A stretch of 64,000 bases of DNA from CAVVFX01 sp963747535. Its GTDB lineage: Bacteria; Acidobacteriota; Terriglobia; Bryobacterales; Bryobacteraceae. This document shows, piece by piece, positions 62,859 through 64,000 of the stretch; the first letter of the stretch is position 1; the number at the start of each line of letters is the position of its first letter. The translations under genes were made by a program, and so were the position numbers. The notes under the pieces are model-generated. The model was not told the origin of the DNA and did not search any database. It worked only from the letters and a program-made list of their open reading frames with translations. The stretch is from positions 94,835-158,834 of the forward strand of contig CAVVFX010000016.1 in NCBI GenBank assembly GCA_963747535.1. The letters are read 5' to 3'.

Positions 62859-63990
62859 ACCGCTCCAGCCTCCAGCAGATTTTCGATGCTCACATCCAGA
62901 CCCTCGCCTTGACTCTACGGCCAGCCACAATCACTCACTACCAGCGCCTGGCTCGCCAGTTCCTGTTCTATCTTCATGGCGCTTTCCCGGAAGTCTGCCT
63001 CCTTTCCCAACTCCGCCGCGATCCGCATTTGCTCGGCTGGTTCCACTGGTTGTCAGAACGAGTGCCACCCCTGCGCAATGAAACCCGCAGCGGTTATCTG
63101 GTGTGCCTCCGTCGTTTGCTCGATGATCTGACGGCCAATGGCCATTCCATCCAGCCGGATCTGATTCGCCGCGAGGACTTCCCTCCGCTGGAGCAGTATC
63201 TGCCCAAACCTCTGTCTCTGGCAGACGATCGACGACTGCAGCGGCAATTACGCCGCACCGACGGTCTGCTTTCCAATGCGCTCTTACTCGCCTCACCGGC
63301 ATTCGCATCGGCGAATGCATCGATCTGCCGCTGGACTGTTTGCATCAGATCGGCCAGGACCAATGGGCTCTGCATGTCCCGATCGGCAAACTGCACACCG
63401 AACGCTTCGTGCCGGCCGATTCCGCTATTCGAAAGGTCGTGGCTCGTATTCTGGCTTTGCGCGCTCTGGCCTCGCCCGCACACTTACTCAAATCCGAGGG
63501 CTTCCTGCTGCCTCGTGTCCGCGGCCACTACGCCCTCTATCGGGCTCTGGCCCGAGCATTGACGGACTGCGCTCAACTCGCCGGCTGCTCAGGCCCCGTC
63601 TCTCCGCACCGGTTACGACATAGCTTTGCTTCTGAAATGATCCGCCTCGGCGTCGGCCTTCCCGCTCTGATGAAATTGCTCGGCCACAAAGATATCCGCA
63701 TGACCCTGCGGTATGTGCAGGTCACCCAACAAGATCTGCAGCGCGAGTTTCGCAAGGCGCGACAGCAGGCGGCCCATCTTCATCAAGTGCCAGCGCTCTC
63801 GGTTCCCAGCTCCATCGCCGCCGCTGGCCTCCCTGGCATTCGCCAGGCATTAACGGCGACTCGCCACCTTCTGGAAATGTACCGCCGCGGGGTCCCAGAT
63901 GAGAAGACCCGGCGCAGGCTCCTTCGTCTCGACTACAGACTCGTCAACATCGCCGTTCAGTTAGACCGCATCACTACAGCCGGAAAATGA
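62855..63990 (+). pseudogene. Tyrosine recombinase 2 of the primase cassette, frameshifted
   Basis: The first frame from 62855 gives a core-binding domain (TLRPATITHYQRLARQFLFYL; RNETRSGYLVCLRRLLDDL) up to DGLLSNALLL. Near 63284-63292 homology moves to another frame: LTGIRIGECIDLPLDCL (first catalytic Arg), HRLRHSFASEMIRLGVGLPAL (H and R), LLGHKDIRMTLRYVQV (H, Tyr), to the stop at 63990. One missing base explains the shift. The full protein would be about 378 aa with all catalytic residues. The intact overlaps at both ends argue for a recent mutation or sequencing error; programmed frameshifting has no slippery sequence to support it. Confidence 0.85.
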
Positions 63991-64000
63991 ACGCGGATTG
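63987..64000 (+). CDS. Start of a further coupled gene, cut by window edge
   Basis: ATG at 63987 overlaps the stop of recombinase 2 as ATGA, the same overlap as at the two earlier junctions. Only MNAD can be read. By analogy with trios of recombinases it may be a third recombinase, but that is a guess. Confidence 0.4.

Noticed and set aside
63270..63300. Programmed ribosomal frameshift joining the two halves of recombinase 2
   Set aside because: No slippery heptamer, internal Shine-Dalgarno or strong downstream hairpin could be seen; a simple one-base deletion explains the data.

Overview
The window looks like the chromosome of an acidobacterium of the Bryobacterales/Solibacter type. The evidence is the gene content, not a database match: an Oar-like TonB-dependent receptor with an N-terminal carboxypeptidase-regulatory domain, several CRTAC1-like (FG-GAP/VCBS + ASPIC/UnbV) secreted proteins, a PadR regulator next to an ADOP-type permease remnant, TolB-like propellers, many TPR proteins, DUF29 and DUF4126 genes, high GC, and short palindromic repeats scattered through both genes and spacers.

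Layout. 1-4.8 kb is a mobile-element pile-up on the minus strand. It holds a tyrosine recombinase cut by the window edge, short TTATGTGG repeats, and a group II intron (intron 1) whose reverse transcriptase is split at its YADD motif by a second, apparently complete group II intron (intron 2). 4.9-9.7 kb is an alpha-glucan unit: secreted GH13 amylase, SLC45-like sugar transporter (frameshifted) and MalQ. 9.8-16.5 kb holds a stand-alone nuoB coupled to a Tat-exported six-hairpin glycosidase-like protein, an AlaC-like aminotransferase, DUF29, DUF4126 and a polytopic membrane protein. A GH127-like protein lies at 16.6-19.0 kb.

19.3-35.7 kb is a single-direction array on the minus strand: TonB-dependent receptor, TPR protein, TPR + deiodinase-like thioredoxin-fold protein, seven-haem cytochrome, CRTAC1-like protein, TPR/FG-GAP protein, five-haem cytochrome with TPRs, and a second CRTAC1-like gene. 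Most junctions overlap, so it is probably one or two transcription units encoding an envelope redox system of unknown substrate. Divergent from it, at 36.1 kb, is a possible membrane-bound regulator: winged-helix-like domain, one TM helix and two malectin domains. GTTAACG boxes lie between the two.

37.7-59.7 kb is mixed housekeeping and accessory: cupin, DinB, Nudix, membrane protein, TPR, MFS, VOC, PadR with a deleted ADOP permease, propeller protein, decayed ISNCY element, cytochrome c, split transketolase, sigma-54 activator, gamma-glutamyltransferase, Rpn-like nuclease with a duplicated tail, a CBM9-like protein, two leucine-rich-repeat proteins and tRNA-Ser(CGA). 60.0-64.0 kb is a second mobile cassette: a small SEC-C protein, then a Cys-rich basic protein, a CHC2/Toprim primase-like protein and two tyrosine recombinases. 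The last three, plus a gene starting at the window edge, are chained by ATGA overlaps.

The strongest candidates for undescribed biology are the primase-recombinase cassette and the cytochrome/CRTAC1/deiodinase-like array. Four genes carry small frame disruptions. Three are single-base and could be assembly errors; the fourth is a 5-bp tandem duplication in an IS relic.
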